This document shows, one piece after another, positions 24,047 through 36,857 of a stretch of 64,000 bases of DNA; positions within the stretch are counted from its first letter, which is position 1, and each line of letters begins with the position of its first letter. The stretch comes from Episyrphus balteatus (Eukaryota > Arthropoda > Insecta > Diptera > Syrphidae). Where the stretch lies: NCBI RefSeq assembly GCF_945859705.1, contig NC_079134.1:14797545-14861544 (forward strand), read 5' to 3'. A program made the position numbers and the translations under genes. The notes under the pieces are model-generated. The model was given only the letters and a program-made list of their open reading frames with translations, ran no database searches and was not told where the DNA came from.

Positions 24047-26834
24047 GGAACTTGCCCAATAGAGCATGTTAAAAGTGTTGTATTAATACGACAATTAAAT
24101 TGAATACAAATTGATAATTGACTAATATTGAAGATTTTAGATTGGTATAATACAGCTATCAAAATGAATAAGCCAAACTATCTCTGGGAACTCCACATAA
24201 TCTCATAAAAACTTCCATGCTATACTTAGAGCAAAAAAAAATTAGAAACTTTTCAATAAGTACAACAATAATTAATATTTTGTTCTTAAAAAGCCACACA
24301 TAATTAAATATCAGCAATCTTCTAGCAAAAAAAGTAACTCACACTGGAGACACCCTTAAACACCTTCTAACAACACATCATTAAAATCGACACTTTGTTC
24401 CTAGGTTCTTCCGGGCCTAGGTTCTTTGAAAACAGTCGACAAAACACAAATTGGGTAAAACAAAATTAAAACTATACTTCCCAATAGTAGTTACATCAAA
24501 ATTTTTAGTACTTCCTGAAACTTCTCAGCAAATTCAACTGATATGCTGTTCGGTGTCCAAGAAATAAATTCTTAAGCATCCCCGTTGAAAACTCCATATC
24601 CTTGGTTAAAATCCCTTGTTCCTAGAACCCTAGAACACTGACGATCTATAACGATGTTGGTAAAATCCCAAACATAGGAGAATAGTCTGTATGAGAAATT
24701 ATTCTCGACTTCTAGCATTTGAACAATTTTTGGCCGATCATACATTGTTAGCATCGTTCAGGCATATAATCCATTGACTCTATTTTTTCGAATGTGGAAA
24801 CCTTTTTATTATCTAATAAAGATTTAACAACGCATATTCCAAAAACACTGCACCTTATCTTTCCCCCAAAAAAAAACAAACAAATCCCACAACATTACTA
24901 TGTTCGTATATCTTTTCCAAATCAGCAAATTTCTTATAACAAAGGCGTTAATAAGATTGATAGTTATCTTTATTTTCGATTGTCTACTTTATCCTTTCTC
25001 CCAATTAACGTGAAACATCATCATTCGCTATATATATTCACTTTAAACAACATACTCGCAATATTTATCGACAAAATCAAACTAACAAAGTCTACATCTT
25101 CATGTATCTAAAGGTACATTTGTAGCCAACCTGAACCAACTTGGTATATTAAGTGAAGATTCAGCTCACGATTGTGAGCAGTATTGCACCACTAATTGAA
25201 CTCCCGGTTGTGCATTTTGTGAATAAAACATACAAACTCGATATCTCGCAAAAATGGAATTTTATCGTATAACGAGCTAACAATAAAAATGCCCTGCATC
25301 CAGATTCACCCGCACATAATCGGTATGCGCATGCGCACCATTAACGGAGTATACACAGAGCCAAGGGTCAAAAGCGGACCGTTGCAACGACAACGTTCAT
25401 GTTGTCGTCGTCATCGTTGTACTAATACCTCCCGTGTCCATTTGTCAACGACTTAGCGAACGCGCCAGCACGCACCACAATGAGCTTATGGCTTAATCTA
25501 TAGAACATTGCCATAAGACAAAAGCAAGAGACCCAATCCCGCACATTTCCAACATTCCAGCTAATGCGACTTTGCTCCAATCCTTCGATGTGGATACCAA
25601 GTCGTTCGTTGTGCCCGTAGATGATGACGACAACCAAGACCCATTGGGAATATTGTAGAGGATTCCACTTAATTAGGAAGGCGACAATGCAACATACCAG
25701 AACACGACACATGAGGACACGATTCCCCCAGAGTATTGTTCATCTGTCTCCATATTGAGATAGAACCCCTTTCTTCTTCCCCTTTTTTCTGTCCTCAACC
25801 AAAAAAAAAACCGATACTGAAGATGAAAATAATCATTGCGCCTAATGCTATTCGTTTAAAAGAAGTTAACATGCTGTTACATCTTGCTCATCGATGACTC
25901 TAAGCCAAGGATCTTCAGCAGTTAGTGTACCAACCAACTAACAACTTGTTAACTTGGAGTAATGCTTTGGTTTTATTATCACTCTGGTCGGGAGTTTAGG
26001 TACCACCAGAGGCAGAATAAGTAGATTGGTTAACCGTGGAGCAAAAAAAAAAAAAAGCATCAGAGTAGCTTCTTCCAGATACATATATAATTTTATTTCT
26101 TTTAACAAGATCACGATTTGGATAGCAAATTTACATGCGCAGAAATCGAACTTTTGCTTGTTGCCGCGTCGCACTGCCGCTGATTTTACCCCTTGTTTCA
26201 CAAATTTACAGATTTGAATCAGAGTAGTGCGACTGCAAGCAAGAGTAGTTAAGGATATTTCATCGGGGAGTACAAAGAGTTGCCATGGTGAGAGCTAACG
26301 AACTAGTCTAGTAACTTGTCCAAGCAAAGAGAGAACTTTTCTAAAATCTATTCCATAGACCATAATACATAGTTAGACTATAAAAGACTATAACAGTGTT
26401 GAATGGGGAATTAGTTTGAATAAGATTTTCGCCTGGTTTTAGTATTGGAATAAAAGGTTTGTCGGCTAATAACTTTTAGTGTCCAGCGTTGGGCGCCATT
26501 TAGAAACTATGTAGTTTTCTTGTTGTTCCAAGTGACATTAAACTTTTAGGTAACATAGCTCAGACGGGTTCAACAAGAAATGTCATAAACCGCCACAAAA
26601 ATCGCCATCGATTTTTATCTGTGAAAAAATAAATAAGCTATAATTTAAACTATAATGGTTTTCTCGCTCTTCCTCAGTGATGTTAGAGGTCTTATCAAAT
26701 CGTTTCGAAACGCCTTGACAATACTTTTATTTTGAGTGTTCTACCAGCATAAGAGAACTTTGTCATCCCGAACTCAGCTGAAGCAATCCGTCTTTTTAAA
26801 GGGCAACCCAGCCTTTGAATACACTTATAAACCC
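24047..26834. other. Gene-less intergenic stretch
   Basis: 25280-25740 is less AT-rich, with GCATGCGCA and GTTGTCGTCGTCATCG words and short antiparallel frames. No splice-and-frame arrangement, RNA gene or mobile element was recognised. Confidence 0.5.
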
Positions 26835-27305
26835 AAAATGATCCGTGGTTCTACCAGGACAAGTCATGGTTTTACCGCAGTGATTTGGGATTTCACCAGT
26901 AAAGCCCTAAATCTTAGGATCGCAGGATTTCCCCATAAAAAAAACTATGACTTTTCATTGGCGTTTTTTTTTTTTCAGAAAAAAATTGATCTTATCGACG
27001 TGACTCGTAATTTTTCTTTTGGAATCCGTAAATTTTTAGAATCAGTGTGTCGTTCAATAGAATATACCTACTTCAATTTTATTAGAAAGATTACATTAGA
27101 GCGTTTCGTGATTTTACCGACGATGCATGTCACCCATGTTTAAAAAGTGAAAAACATGGTCCGTAATTTTTCAGGACAAGTCCGCGATTTTATCGAGGTG
27201 CCTATTGATTTTATCGAGGAAAACTGTATTCCGTAGATTTACAGAGTTTACCTGTGATTTTATAGAGGTAAAACCCATAATCTTAGAGGTGTAACCCACA
27301 ACTCG
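26835..27305. repeat. Degenerate minisatellite (GTGATTTTACCGAGGT-like units)
   Basis: Loosely repeated words such as GGTTTTACCGCAGTGATTT, CGTGATTTTACCGACG, GCGATTTTATCGAGGT, TTGATTTTATCGAGG and GTGATTTTATAGAGGTAAAA recur at about 25-35 base steps, clearest from 27100 to 27300. The 135-codon frame across part of it is a by-product of the repeat. Confidence 0.5.
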
Positions 27306-27311
27306 TTATTA

Positions 27312-27950
27312 AATTTTTTGGACCAAAAATAACGGTACTCTTGTCATATACCGATTTTAGTAAAATTGAAATATCTCGATAACGGCTCCAACGATTTTGT
27401 TGAAAAAAAAAATCAAATGTAAGCTTTAAGAAAAGGTCTATCTTTCAATAAACAAATTTTATTTTGAAAATCATTATTAACGGTACCTGCCATAGAACCG
27501 TTTTTTTTTTTTTTAATCCGATTTATTCTGAAACTACTTATTCGATTTCAACGAAACTTTCTTTAAAAAAGCACTTACATAATTTTTATAAGCCAAAAAT
27601 GAAATTTTGAAAAAAATAATTTTTCGATTTAAAAAAAATATTGAAAATTTTTTTTTGAAAAATCAAATTTTTGAAAACGAGACATTGGATTTTTTGAAAT
27701 TTTGTTTTAGATGTTGATCAGTGATTTCTACAAAATGGCATACCAATTTTTTTTAACTTTTTATTTATAAAAAATTAGTTTTTTAAAAAAACGGCTCTAA
27801 CGATTTTGACAATTTTTTTCTAAAAATGCACCTTAAGATATCAAATAAAACTGCATACTTGTTTAATACGGAAAAAATTTAATATAAAAATTTAAGCAAA
27901 TTGAACTGTAAGAGCAAGTTCGTGCGACAAAGTCGTGCATTTTATTTTAT
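27312..27950 (+). mobile_element. Helentron/DINE-like repeat, copy B (5'-truncated)
   Basis: Begins at GGACCAAAAATAACGGTACT, lacks the GTCT part, and runs through AACGGCTCCAACGATTTTG and ATGGCATACCAA to the end word AGAGCAAGTTCGTGCGACAA and a GTCGTGCATTTTATTTT tail. It matches copies A and C closely. GTGCGAC and GTCGTGC can pair as a terminal stem with G-U pairs. Confidence 0.6.
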
Positions 27951-28264
27951 AATGTTATAATCAACACTGTGTGTTGGTTCAAAAATAAAATCAAGTAGTG
28001 TCAAAACTCAAAAAATGAAAAGGGTTCGAGAATTTATCTAAAATATTGGTACTAAGTCGTCTGTAAAAAAATATAATTGATGAATAAAAAAAAAAAACGG
28101 ATAAATAAATAATTCACCAGAATGAATGAAAAGTCGAATCCAATTTTGTGATGACTTTTCTTAAGATGGGTTAACACATGATGAATTGTCCTATGATGAT
28201 TTGTGCTGTCCAGTTTTGTCAATCATCGAGTGGATTTCAGCGCGTGTTAAAAAAATGATTTTAA

Positions 28265-28891
28265 GGGGGGAAATCCCTCTGGACGACACCTTTTTCAATA
28301 TTTTTTTATGAAAAACTGAAAGGACTTATTGAAATTTGGAAAAAGACAAGATATTACTGACATTATTAAGTATTGAAAAAATAACAAAATGGCGGCTCTG
28401 GAGCCTTTCAAAGTTGACGCCTCTAGTTAACGCCGTGCAATGCACAGGTCCAGAATGAACCTAAATTTATTTTTTTTTAAATGAAAAATAAAAATTAGAA
28501 ATCAAAAAACCGAAAAAAACCATGTTTTTTTTACAAAGAAGTAGTTAAAAAAAATATTTACTGTACAAATTTTATTCAACTTTTAGGTTCATGTTGTGGC
28601 CAATGATTTAAGGAGTAATTTTCTGCAAATTTCAAGTCGATAGCTTCATTAGTTTTTGAGTTACATTGCACGGCGCGGAAAAAAACTAGTTTCGAAAAAA
28701 ATGCGTTTACCTAAAGTTTTTGTTTTCGTACTATGGTAGGTTCGGAGCGCATTGGTTTCGGGACTATCTAGGCACTTTTGAGGCTTCATTTAAGGCTAAG
28801 ACAACTGAATATCGGTTATCGGTTGATAAATAAATTTATTACGCAAAAAAAAATAATGCAAAAATAAAAAATTCCAGAGGGATTTCCCCCC
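28265..28891. mobile_element. piggyBac-type MITE with TTAA target sites, 627 bp
   Basis: Both ends read GGGGGGAAATCCCTCTGGA (19 bp, inverted) immediately inside TTAA (28261-28264 and 28892-28895). TTAA duplication is diagnostic of piggyBac-type insertion. There is no transposase. A second copy of one end lies at 63576-63741. Confidence 0.75.
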
Positions 28892-29070
28892 TTAACAAAA
28901 ACGCGTTAAAAGTTTTTTAACAACTTAAACTTAAAAAAAAATCAATTAAGCTTTGCCTACATAAATTATTTGTCTCACGTTGGGCGCCACTTAAGTGTTA
29001 CATGGAGAAAAGTTTTTTTTTGTTGATTTTTTGAGATATATAGGCTCTACAGAGATTCTTCAGTAAAGTA

Positions 29071-29981
29071 GGGTAAGGTGGTATAAGTGTGCGCATTTTA
29101 GACAAAACACCATATAAAACAATAACAAAAAGAATTTAACTACTTTTTTTATATATAGTTTTTAGTTTATAATCAAAGCAACGAAAAAAAACTTAAAACG
29201 GGTAACAAAAATGTATTAATTCAATAGTTATAAACAAAATACCACATTAGGTCATTTGCGAACTCATATACACACTATTGTGTAAGAGTGCGCGGCTTAG
29301 TTTGTAAGATTGCGCAGCTGCGTACAGGTGTAAGTTCGCACAAAAGTCGCAAATAAAACTGCCTATCTTTAAATAAACAGAGTATTTTTCAATCCATCAC
29401 TCCTTGCATGAGGAACAATCAACAATAGTCTTCGATTAATGGTTCCGAGAAAATTTCAATATTTCCTAGTTACTTTCATTCGCTTGTTTTTTGTAAAACT
29501 TGTATTTGGTTTCTTTTTGGTTGGAATTGCTTTTTCTAGCTGCTGTTTGCTGGTATATGGACAAATGCCAGTTATTTTGAAGCCTTGGATAGCATATCCT
29601 GCTCTTATAACCCGCGCACTCTTAGTGTAATCGAAGAATATATATGTATTTCACAATGCACTTTATGACCAATCTTACGTGTTCCTCAAATGTTTCTTTT
29701 TGTCGACTTTTCAATGTCCTATACTTTGTTTATTGTTATTTTTTGTTGTTAAGCGGAAAATTAATTTGTTTGGCAAGAAAAATTGGAAAAAAAAAGTGCT
29801 AAAAAACTTAAACTTAACTAGCACCTCTGTTTACAAACAAATTTGCATGAAATTTTGACAGCAGATCAAACTCATTTAGATCTTTACAAAATAAGTGCAT
29901 TCAGTCTTTTATTCCTTTTCAAACCGTAGAAAATCGCTTTGCGCACTCTTATCAACCGCGCACTCTTATACCATCCTACCC
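29071..29981. mobile_element. TA-flanked TIR element, 911 bp
   Basis: The ends are inverted repeats matching at 21 of 24 bases: GGGTAAGGTGGTATAAGTGT(GCGC) on the left and GGGTAGGATGGTATAAGAGT(GCGC) on the complement of the right. TA lies on each side (29069-29070, 29982-29983). GCGCACTCTTA recurs inside near 29285, 29614, 29940 and 29958. The 63-codon frame at 29439 is not recognisable as transposase. Probably a Tc1/mariner-type non-autonomous element. Confidence 0.68.
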
Positions 29982-29983
29982 TA

Positions 29984-31894
29984 TATTTTCCAAAATATAG
30001 CCAAACCATTGGCAACCCTTAATCGCTCTTTGAGACAATTTCCGCATAAGTCGCTGCAAAGAAAAAAAAAATATCCACAGTCATGGAAAAAAAAGAAAAA
30101 GAGAGAGAACTGAATTGTTTTCATGGTGGAATTGGTTGTGATGCAGATACATCCCAGATAGTGACTATCCTGCTCCATTTGAATCTGCGCTAAGCTAAAG
30201 TCGCTCTTTGCACCTCCTCACCCAGCTAGCTTCAGAAGTGCCCAATTTGAACAAAGTCGCGCGCGCGCGTTAGCTTACGATCCGATAGCTTAATTTAGAC
30301 GTCGTCGTCGTCTTCACCGTCGATGTTGTTGTCGTCTTCGTTGTGTTTCAGGGTTGGTTTTGGTATGCTCGCTGTTGTCATTGTGTCTTCGTTGTATAGT
30401 AATCGGCTGAGGATCGGTTTTTCGGCAAAAGATTTTGGGTTATACTCTGCCCCAAAAGTAAAGGTAGGGATTAACCATCCAATATTCTGCCTCCACCCAC
30501 AGATTATATCTCTTTTTGAACTCCGCACCAAAACGGTAGCGATTGTTGGTCAAGTTGTGTTTTTGTCTTGTATTGTCTTTGGGTCGCGTTGGAGTTTTTA
30601 TTCGCCAAAAGAATTGCAATTAAATGGAGTGAATCTACCGCGATGGGAAAGTGTGGTATACCAGAGATAAACCTTCAGTTAAGATACCTATACGACAAAA
30701 AAAGGCCTGAGTAAAACAACTTGCTGTGAGAAAAAAACGATATAGTAAATTATTTTACTGCTCTTGTAACTGATCTTAATAATGCTTGAAGGCTTTTAGT
30801 TGGTAATTAATTGATCATGAAATTGTATGTACCTGTTTAAGCTGCTTGTCTTTTTACATTGTAATGGAAATGACCAACAGTGGTGAATATGGGTGATTTT
30901 TTTGCTTTGTGGTGTCCGAAAAGGCTTTTTATGGCAGAAAGACTTTCATTAAACAAGACTTAAATTGTTGGTTCGCAATTTGCCTTACATCGTTTTCTTC
31001 TAATTAACATAAAGAAGAGGTCATGAAAGTTTAACTCCACAAACACACAACAAGTCTGCGGTAGGCTCTTTAAAATTTAAATGCATGCAATAATCATCTA
31101 TATACAAAGAAATTAACATCATTCACATCGTCATATTCGAATTTCAAAGTTGCGTCGCGACGACGCTTCGTCGCAATCCTCACATATTTCTATGTTTCCG
31201 ACTTTTATACCAGAGGTTAACTTATGTCCAAGAACACAGTGAAAACATTCGAAAGAACAAGAATCCAAACATGGTTTTCATGATGCAACATGTGGCGTTA
31301 CACAAGCAGTTAACTGCGTTGTTTTGCTTTCAAAATTTACGACCAACTCAAATTAATCGATTATAAAAGGTCCACGATGAAGAATCAAAGAAATACACAC
31401 ACAAAAAAACATACACAATTCAGTTGGAAATTTTAATCTCCACCTGGTGGGCCTTGTGATTTTGGTCAGTAACCACCTTCCATTAAATTGAGATCAGTTA
31501 CAGGGGAACAAATCTTCAACAATCGGTTAAACGACTTCGCCAATTAGACCCCTGCAGGTCATTAGTGGACATTAAAAGGTTGTGGTCTTTCTTGATCATA
31601 TACATGAATAGTTACCCCATTCACGTTGTTTAAATGGCTACGACATGGGTACAAGAGTATTCCGTCAAAGATTTACTACCTTTTCGGTGCAATATGAACA
31701 TTTGATGTGTTTGAAAAATTGACTGACAATTTTGGAGTCAGTGAAATAATTTCTAATTTGGAATTTTTGGAGGAAGGTTTTTGTGTAAGAGAAGGATATA
31801 ATGCAAATATCCTGCTGATTAATTACTTGGTTATTGGGAAATTGAAGACTGGAATTGTTTGTTCACATGTTTGTTTGGCTTTCAGTATTTAATG
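29984..31894. other. Gene-less intergenic stretch
   Basis: 30220-30670 is less AT-rich with GCGCGCGCG and GTCGTCGTCGTC runs and open frames on both strands. These mirror each other in composition rather than suggest a gene. Nothing else recognised. Confidence 0.5.
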
Positions 31895-33619
31895 ATTTTT
31901 TGACGTGATAACGTCTTATAAACAAAAAAGTGACGCCATTTTCTAGCGTTCCACTCTCGCACTTTCGCAGTGCGGCGAAAAATTTCAATTAAAAATTAAA
32001 GAAAAACTGTTAGAGGTACAAAAATTCCGTCATTTAATAGGGTAAACAGGGGTAAAATGGAAAGATGAAATTTGGGCTAAAATCTAAAAGCGAAGTCATA
32101 GAGAATTTATTTTTGTTTTTGCTATAGATAGATGAAACTAATTTAAGAATAACTGCATTTAAGAAAAAATTTTAAAAAATTTTGAAACTAAGCTATAACG
32201 TTTTGTTTGAACGTTGTACACGTGTTGGGGCTATGACAACATGATGATTTTGGGTAAAGGAAATTTTGTTTAACAATTCTAAAGATGCCAGGTGAAAGAT
32301 GAGGGAAAAAAAATTAGGCATCTGATACGGGTTTTTTTTCCAACACTCTGCGTTTCGATATGAATTTTTGAAAAACACCTTGTTTTTTAGGGGTATTTTT
32401 GGGTAATTTTTGATTTTTAGCTTTTTTTTGAAGGGTTCAAAAAATCTCAAACTTACAGGACATGTAGGTTTTGGCCTAATGCATTCATGTGCATTTTTGG
32501 AATCGTTTAGTGAGTTTTGAGTGAATAACGGAAGAAACAAGTTTTAAAAAAACACGTTTTTTGACCGTTTTTAACCGATTTTCATCGTTTTTTATTTTTA
32601 TCTTTTTTTCTTTTATAGATACAGGAATAAAGTATATGGAGTAATGATAGTTCATGACTACGACTATATGTGTCAATTTCAATCATTTTCGTTAACACAA
32701 TTTTGAGATAACGGTAAAATAAAATTTTAGAATTCAACAGGTTATAACTTTTGACCAAGAGCAGATACAAATTTTATTAAACTTTTATGAGCATCCTTTA
32801 CCTTACCTTTACCTTTAATTTGGTATATCACACATAACGGTAGACTAACTACAAGCTACACAATGTTAAATCAAGAAACTTGCCAAAAACCTCAAAGCAT
32901 TAGTGGAGATCTGTTGCCCCCGAATGGAGATCAGTCTGGAAATTCGGCATGGTTGACTTTAAAAAAATTCTAACTTCTCTTGTAGGCATCTTTGAAATGA
33001 GATTGATACGTCATATGAAAGGTGAAATAATAGGCTTTCACATGGTATAGGTGTGAAAAAAAAATTTATTCCATAGCGTGGGGACATAAAAATAAATGTT
33101 TTTTTTTCCTTTTTTTAATGAAATTGGATCGAGTTCAAAAAATTCTAGCTCTTTTTGTAGATGTCTCATAGACTTGATCGATATATATATATTTTGAGCT
33201 AAGACAATAAGCTTTCAGATGGTATCAATAGGTTCATATAGGTTTGGGAAAAAATGGAATTAATGACGTGAGAAGATAAAAATTCATGTTTTTTTTTGCT
33301 TTTTTTGATGAAAATATTAAATAAATTTTTTTTATAGGTACTTTTTGCGCATTGTAAAAATTTAAAAATGGTGTTATTGTTAAGAAGAAATACTAGGCTT
33401 TTAAATTGCATAATTTTGTTGCAAGCTTTTAAAATAAAAAAAATTAATATAATGAGAAAATAAAAAAGGTATTTTTTTTAGCTTTTTCTTGTAAATTATG
33501 ATTGTTTGAAAAAAGTAAACGCTTCAATTGACTCATTTTAAACAAAAGCACACAACCTGTTTTCTGATACGTAAAATCATCGTCCGTGAACCGGCTTTAC
33601 AGACAACCTCTTTTTTTTC
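31895..33619 (+). mobile_element. Large interspersed repeat, family X, copy 2 (fullest, 1.7 kb)
   Basis: Starts TTTTTTGACGTGATAACGTC, followed by AAGTGACGCCATTTTCTAGC, and ends with CGTAAAATCATCGTCC and ACAGACAACCTCTTTT. It is an inverted counterpart of 12275-13655, 18 kb away, and its first part matches 53968-54400. It includes a segment of about 400 bases (about 32020-32470) absent from copy 1 but partly present in copy 3. No intact protein is visible. Confidence 0.72.
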
Positions 33620-36536
33620 TGAACCGTTTGTTGTAAAAGAAGTTGAGTAAAAATACTAAAAATACTTAGAGTTTATTAAAAATTATGGACTTGCAAGGTA
33701 TTACATTCGGTATGAAGGGCTTACAAACAAAATTGAGAAAATTATAATATAGCAAAAAAAACGTAGAATCAAAAAAAAAATGATAATAAACAAAGAAACT
33801 CAGTTAGCTTCAATTAAAAATATGTAAATGTTGCAGTAAATAATTTATTGAAATCGATGCAGTCACTTAGCATAAAGTCAATAAATAGAAATATCACGAA
33901 AGGGTAGTAAGTGCTTGCTATTATTATAAATCGTTCTTTTAACGACATTGCGGATTCTGAGAATGCCTACATTTTTTTATAATTTTTTTCCTAAATTTTA
34001 TACAGGAAATTTAAAAGAAAATTTCAAAATATTTAAAACTAAGTATTTCAATTTTATGCTCGATAGAGTTTTAAGTCAATGACTGACCCATTGAAAGCAG
34101 AACATTTTCTTAAGTACCTAAACATTCATACCATTTATTATTTTTAAAACAACACTTTGTTTTTTGATATTAGTTTTAACTAAAAAGAGGCCAAAAAAAA
34201 TTTAACCGGATTTTCCTATACAAAGTGAAATTTTGGCTTAAAATCCTTAAGTTTGAATATATTATAAATAAATGCTTGTAACATTTGAATTATTTTGCAT
34301 TTGGAATAACATTTTGTATGTAGGTTTTGAATTTGTCAAAATTGGGCCAAATTAGCATTGTTTGAAATTTTTCATAATATTAATCAATAATAAGAATCGA
34401 AAGTCTGGAAAATTTAAGAAGAGCTATAGAAAAACCTGGAACAAGTTTTGGATTTTAGGGAACACGTTTTCCAAAATGTACAGTTTTGAATGGTTTTTGA
34501 TAAAAGTTGGAAACAATTTGGTTTAATTAATTAAACACATGGTTGTTGTTTTTTTTTTTTTTTTGGAGATTTAAATATTTAACCTGGAACAAATTTTGGT
34601 ATTTGGTTTTTAAAAAAGGAGGGCCTATGATAAATTTTTGAAAATGTTAAAACGTCACAATGTAAAAGTGCATTTTTGAGTTGACTCTCTTTAAGTAAAA
34701 CGCTGAAGCTCACTCAGAATATACACCTTTATATGGTTTGATATTCGAATTAAAAACAGATATTTGGAAAATTAAAATGAGAAAAGGTTTTTTGTTTTGA
34801 GTTACCAAATATATCTTTAGAAAAATACAAATATTACTACGTCAATTTTTTGGCCAATCGAAAAAAGGTTGTTATTTTTCGGCCCCTTACTTTTGAAATA
34901 TTGAATTAAGAGGTAGGTACAAAAAATTGGAACAACTAAGATTTTAGTGTAGGTACTTTGGACCATCTATAGTTGATGAATTTCAGCGTCAATTAATGCA
35001 ACTTTATGAATACATTTTTCCGATTTACTCAATCAGGAAGCCTCTTGGACTATTTACAAATTTTAGACTTTTTGCAGAAATAGAAGAACCTCTATTTTAA
35101 ATTAAAACAAATATAAATCGAACAATTTACTTGTTTTACTTTTTAAAATTCTCTTCAGCTCTTATTTTGAACTCAACAAAATTAATTTTTTTTCTTAAAA
35201 CTTTTAGACTGCATATGTTAAACGAATAAACTACAAAAACTATTAAAACATCATCAACCGATCGAGCTAATTCGACGTGATTGCCCAAGAAATCACAACC
35301 CACTGTGCTGGCTCACCTACACCACCACCAACGCAACGTGCCATCCACACGAAATTATCTGACATGAATTTTTATTCCACATAAACACAAAATTCACATT
35401 TGAATTGCCAAAGTCTGATTAAAAGAATTTACGAGCCATTAACACGAGATATTCCATAAAACAAAACAAAAATTTCAGCATCAGCATCAAATACACGCAA
35501 TTGAAAACATCACACAGAACCAAGAGACACAGCATCCATGCAGAAAGGAGGAAACATCCATAATAACATCTGAAAGAAAAAAGAAAGAGAAGAAAAAAAT
35601 CAATTTCATCGAGTGGCCACTTGGCACGCTTAGCCATGGATTTATCTGTTGTATATCGATGTGAATCTTGCATCTAGCATGATTCCTTCGTTTGTTTCCT
35701 GCGGATTTTTTTTTTTCAATCTTCATAACCCCCCTTCAATGACAACAACATCACAATGAATCACTCACACAATCCGAACATAAAAACCAATATCATCTTG
35801 AGGAAGTTTTTATTCTATGTGCGATGCGAGATGATGTATCTTTTTTCTTCTTCTCAACCTCAACCTACTCTATACCACCTCCCTCGCAATCTACAGCTAT
35901 GGATTGTGTGTACTCGAGTTAACCAAAGTAAATGAAAAACTCGTCCTCAGCAAAAGATGCATCTTGAGATGATTCTGTTCTGATGATGTACCAACTACCT
36001 ACAACCTTACTGCATCTCTCGAGAACGTCATCGCTCTCTATGTTGACATTCTTGTGTGTCTGATGTGATTATTGTGTAGATTCAGCATCCCATTCACTTC
36101 TACATACACACACCCACCTCCTCTTTATACAATACTGATTGATGAAAATCCTTTTTTTGCAAAAAATTAAATCAGTTCCAAGTAGCAGATTCAATTCAAA
36201 TGCGACAATCGCATTCACTCACATACACTTTTGCCCCTGTGTGAGTTTCATTCTGTGCAATGTCGAAGGACTCTTGAAGGAGAATGACAACAAAGCCACT
36301 TAAAAATTTAAACACATAGACTCATATCTTTTATGTTGTCTTCTATTATAGAAAGAAAAAAATTAAAATCCTCATTACTATTGGATTTCTTATGAAATCC
36401 ATAATCAGATTTTCTCCAACATGTGTGTGGTTACCAAATTCCTTTTTTTAATTTTTTTAATATAAATACTTTCATTCTTTTGCCAAACAATGAGCACAAA
36501 TTTTTTTAGTAAAGTATAAAAATAAAAAAATAAATT
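33620..36536. other. Gene-less intergenic stretch
   Basis: 33620-35220 is very AT-rich. 35230-36330 has lower AT and many CA/CT-rich words, without a coding frame; it could be regulatory but nothing proves it. Confidence 0.5.
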
Positions 36537-36540
36537 CAAT

Positions 36541-36575
36541 ATAGTTCGCTGTTCAGCTCTTTTGTTTATTATAAG
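36541..36575 (+). repeat. Dispersed CAGCTCTTTTGTTT repeat, copy 2 of 6
   Basis: ATAGTTCGCTGTTCAGCTCT followed by TTTGTTTAT. It sits just downstream of the psi-A block; another copy lies just outside the psi-BC block. Confidence 0.45.
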
Positions 36576-36604
36576 GTCAATTCCTATAATTTAACGATAA
36601 ATTA

Positions 36605-36857
36605 TTTTTAATAATTCTGAACATCCCGAACGTGTTCCGAATGTGTCCCGAGTGTTTGTTCTGAACCTAAATTTAAGTAATCAGTTTGAAAATGAAATTT
36701 AGAAGTAATATCCTAAATGCCTTAAAGAAAATTAAAGAAAAAAACTTCAATTTTTCAAACATATTTCTTTTATTAAAAAACAATTCATCAGTAACAAGTA
36801 TTTTATGTACTCATCTTAACTAAAATAAAAATTTAAATAATTATAAAAAAAAAAAAT
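36605..36857 (-). repeat. Duplicated IR 3' flank (psi-A copy) with short CCGAATGTG minisatellite
   Basis: This block aligns with 57242-57500, which follows psi-BC. Shared words are AGAAGTAATATCCTAAA, TTTTTTATTAAAAACAATT-type, ATCAGTAACAA and CTCATCTTAACTA. Both start with degenerate CCGAAYGTGT/CCCGAGTG units. The common flank shows that psi-A and psi-BC derive from one duplicated segment, not only from a duplicated coding region. Confidence 0.6.

Noticed and set aside
26736..27143. 135-codon frame as a gene
   Set aside because: It runs into a degenerate minisatellite and shows no protein family features.
30295..30670. Antiparallel frames near 30.4 kb as a gene
   Set aside because: Driven by GTCGTC trinucleotide runs; neither strand gives a recognisable protein.
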